Shown: piece by piece, positions 61,301 through 64,000 of the stretch
Layout of the letters: every line of letters begins with the position of its first letter
Position numbering within the stretch: position 1 is the first letter of the stretch
DNA from: Paralvinella palmiformis
Lineage: Eukaryota > Annelida > Polychaeta > Terebellida > Alvinellidae
Length of the DNA: 64,000 nucleotides
Direction: 5' to 3'
Assembly: GCA_025642065.1 (NCBI GenBank)
Contig: JAODUP010000655.1
Location: forward strand, 1-64,000
Notes under the pieces: model-generated
What the model was told of the DNA's origin: nothing
Database searches by the model: none
The model's input: only the letters and a program-made list of their open reading frames with translations
Position numbers and translations under genes: made by a program

Positions 61301-64000
61301 CTAGCAGCGCGCGAGCCGATGTGTCTGCATGGCAAGGATGTATACAATCATGAACCCAGCCAAACTCTGGTGCAGTAACTAAATATATAATTAATATAAG
61401 TAAAGGTCCACCACCCGCTGTCAGCTGTATATTACAACAAACAGACATATTCTTACAGGACACACACGCTCGCGCGCGCACACACACAAGCAGCAGCAGA
61501 GAGAGAGCTATTACTATATGTATGCCCTCCACATTAATTTCCAGGTAGATTTCGGCGTATGCCTGTAGTGGCTGCTACGGTTGAACCATTTATGGCGTTA
61601 TGTCCTTAAAGTTGCTACAGCAACAGATGGAACTTGATGGTGGCCTAAGTGCAGACTGTTAAATAAACTGTGATATGGTTCCAGGAGTCAGTGTTTAGTG
61701 TAAAGAGATCTGTATCTGTAAGAATGCGACCCCATTTGGTTTTTAGATATTAGCGAAGTACAAAAGACTGGAAATTAAATATACTTGTAGTTGTAGCTGA
61801 TAAACTGAATTCCTACTTTAGAACACATGTACATATGTTCTGTTAACATGAGAATATTAGCAGTAAAGAACACACACACGCGCGCACACAACACTTAAGA
61901 GCACAAAATAGGCAAATGCATACATGCAATTACTAGGCATAATTTAAAAATATATAATAGCGTTCACAGGGAAGAACATGTTTTGGGAGGGAGGTTTTCA
62001 GCTTATTATCTGAACTGTATACCAAGACCGGTATTGTCTGGTGACACACACTCGCAAAAGTGAACATATATGTCAGTTTTGTTCCAGCTGCACTTGCTTC
62101 CTGTATATTTCAGATCACTGTACAAGATCCTGTGGAATAAGTTGCCAAACACTATTAAACTTCCAGCAAGAAAGGAAATATTTTGTAAGGTTCTTAAAAC
62201 GCACTTATTTAAATTAGCCTATTTATAATATATAAACCAGTGTATTTATGTATAAAATGTGTTTGTGCTATATGAATTTTGAATACGTTTTCCTTATGTT
62301 TTAAATGTAACGTGCCTTAGAACAACTCAGTTGAATAAGGCACTATAAAAATACTAGTATTCGTTATTATTATATTCAGTAAAAACCAAACCAATTCAAC
62401 AATTCAAAGTGAATCCAAATGAAGGCAGTATATTACTTAGTCCAAATTAGATATTGTTCTATACATAAATAAAAACAAACATACTGTGTACCCAGAAAAT
62501 AATGGACAGCAAATGGTACAGTAGATTATACGAGTAGACGTGATTATCTAGTAATATCCATTCTGTAGTTACACCATCTAATGATGAACAATAATAGCAG
62601 CTCCAAGAAGAGGAAGAAGAACATGGCTGGTTTTGTCAAGAAGATAACATCAAGCCACCAAAGGCAATTAGCGGTAGCAGTTGATGTCTAATCGCCAGAT
62701 TAGCATCAGTTTCATTGTCTAAGACTCTAAGGAGTCTAAGGGTTGTTTTTTTTTGGCACACAACCAACTAAACTGGTTTATGTCTCTTACTCTCAGAATA
62801 ATAATCAGTTAGACAAACAACCCTCTTCAACTTCTAACACTGATACAGGTGAAGACCCCATTGTCATAGCACCCCCCCCCACCGGAAGGATCATCTTCCA
62901 AAGGTACTGATATAGGTTTCAATAAAATCTACAGCTGCTAAGAATGCAGGATGCATCGATTCCTCAGGGCACCGTCATGTTGTAACAACTATTGAATAGT
63001 GGTCCCCAAGGACTTCTATGAGTTGGCATTAAAGTTATAGTAGAATACAAATAGCTGGTTGAGTGTAGATGGGGTAAGCGTATGTGACTGGTGTTTATGC
63101 ATGCATGCATGCATAAATTCATTCAACGGACGGCGAGTGGGGGGGGGGGGTGATGGCATACACTGAACAGTGACAATATTATTATTTGCGCCAATAAGAA
63201 CTAATACTGCGTAAAATGTGCATGCGTAGCATACGAAAAATCAACAGGAATGTTAATATTAGCGTAATTAATTGTAAATAAATCAGCGTTGTCTCTTGTC
63301 TTCGAGTGTCCATCTTTTCCCTGGGATCTTTAACCTGACACCACCCAACCATCCATGCATACTCAAATGGACAGTCACAGTTCCTATAAAAAAACTATAT
63401 AGAAAATCTAATGAACACCAATGACATCCTGTGAACCACTAAATACCCCATGGAATGTTCTGACTAACTGGAATAACAGAATAAGATTAACAATTAATTT
63501 TAGGTGTATTCATTAGTGTTAGGCTCACATACAAATCTAGATGATCTGGTTTTAATTTTGGACCACTGCTACAGTAAGGTGTTTTATTAGACCAGTCGGG
63601 ATGTACTGTAGTGTTTGCACTACTAATACTTTAGGGACCTGCTGACATATAATTATATTGGTCAGGAAAATGAATTGCATTCTATGAACTGTATTCCGCA
63701 GGTACGCACGCGCACACACGTAAATACACACACATTTCACAGCCTACATGTTAGCAAGTGTACAGCCGGCTACACGCTGCTGAAACAAATGCGAGCACAT
63801 ACACAAAAGCCTGTTAATGTTATTACTTATTACCACTCACCCATTCTGACCACCTTCATAATGATTATCACAAAGTCTGTTCTAAAACGCATCAAACATT
63901 TTCCATCTAAACCAGCCGTTCTACGTGTATAATATAATGCTTGCTATTCCCAGCACAATGCAGTCGGCCACAAACGATTCCAGACCGAACTATCTCTGGA
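61300..64000. other. right flank: repeats, no gene seen
   Basis: Contains CA/CG-rich purine-pyrimidine tracts (61460-61490, 61869-61890), a LINE tail, a C run at 62871-62880, a G run at 63139-63150, and a self-complementary GCATGCATGCATGC stretch at about 63097-63113. No supported coding exon. Confidence 0.5.
62110..62370 (+). mobile_element. CR1-like LINE 3' end with internal deletion
   Basis: A fragment like LHLLPVYFRSLYKIL is joined directly to LWNKLPNTIK and VLKTHLFKLAYL, then a stop, a 3' UTR and an ATT-rich tail. In intact elements these two blocks are separated by many residues, so the copy has an internal deletion. Confidence 0.65.

Noticed and set aside
1..64000. CRISPR arrays, operons, bacterial promoters, rRNA
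   Set aside because: Split genes, SINEs and LINEs show nuclear eukaryotic DNA; the tandem repeats seen are microsatellites, minisatellites or transposon ends, and no rRNA-like stretch was recognised.

Overview
The window is nuclear DNA of a metazoan. It is AT-rich, full of dinucleotide microsatellites and dispersed repeats, and its protein genes are split into short exons with GT-AG borders. The gene set (secreted selenocysteine glutathione peroxidases, beta-ureidopropionase, DHX8, ZSWIM7, cytospin-A) and the mix of CR1/L2-like LINEs, a tRNA-derived SINE with an ATC tail and many small inverted-repeat elements suggest a lophotrochozoan, perhaps a mollusc. That placement is inference; nothing seen fixes the species.

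Layout. 1-3360: repeats and one orphan exon-like stretch. 3364-4997 and 7354-8345 (minus): two tandem secreted glutathione peroxidase genes. Each has an in-frame TGA for selenocysteine one base before an intron, and a recognisable SECIS element in the 3' UTR. 8346-12895: repeats, including a 753-bp inverted-repeat element. 12896-23575 (minus): a complete 13-exon beta-ureidopropionase (UPB1) gene, with LINE, SINE and palindromic repeats in its introns. 23576-28237: microsatellites, fold-back repeats and SINEs. 28238-31861 (minus): DHX8/PRP22 splicing helicase with an uninterrupted 3.6-kb coding region. 31862-41409: about 9.5 kb of nested transposon remnants. 41410-47015 (plus): ZSWIM7 (SWS1) in six exons, two of them 22 and 26 nt. 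49648-56823 (minus): SPECC1L/cytospin-A in ten coding exons. 56824-64000: upstream sequence or 5' UTR introns of that gene, a degenerate ~30-bp minisatellite and a LINE tail.

I joined the exons by hand from splice signals, reading phase and agreement with remembered animal homologues. All six genes join in phase from ATG to stop: 214, 235, 381, 1207, 133 and 1080 residues. They belong to unrelated processes (peroxide removal, pyrimidine breakdown, splicing, homologous recombination, cytoskeleton), so this is an ordinary animal gene neighbourhood and not a functional cluster.

The most interesting signals are the paired selenoprotein genes with matching SECIS elements, the intronless DHX8 coding region, the 22-nt ZSWIM7 microexon, a CA repeat that forms a splice donor of cytospin-A, and several transposons nested inside one another whose insertion order can be read from duplicated target sites.
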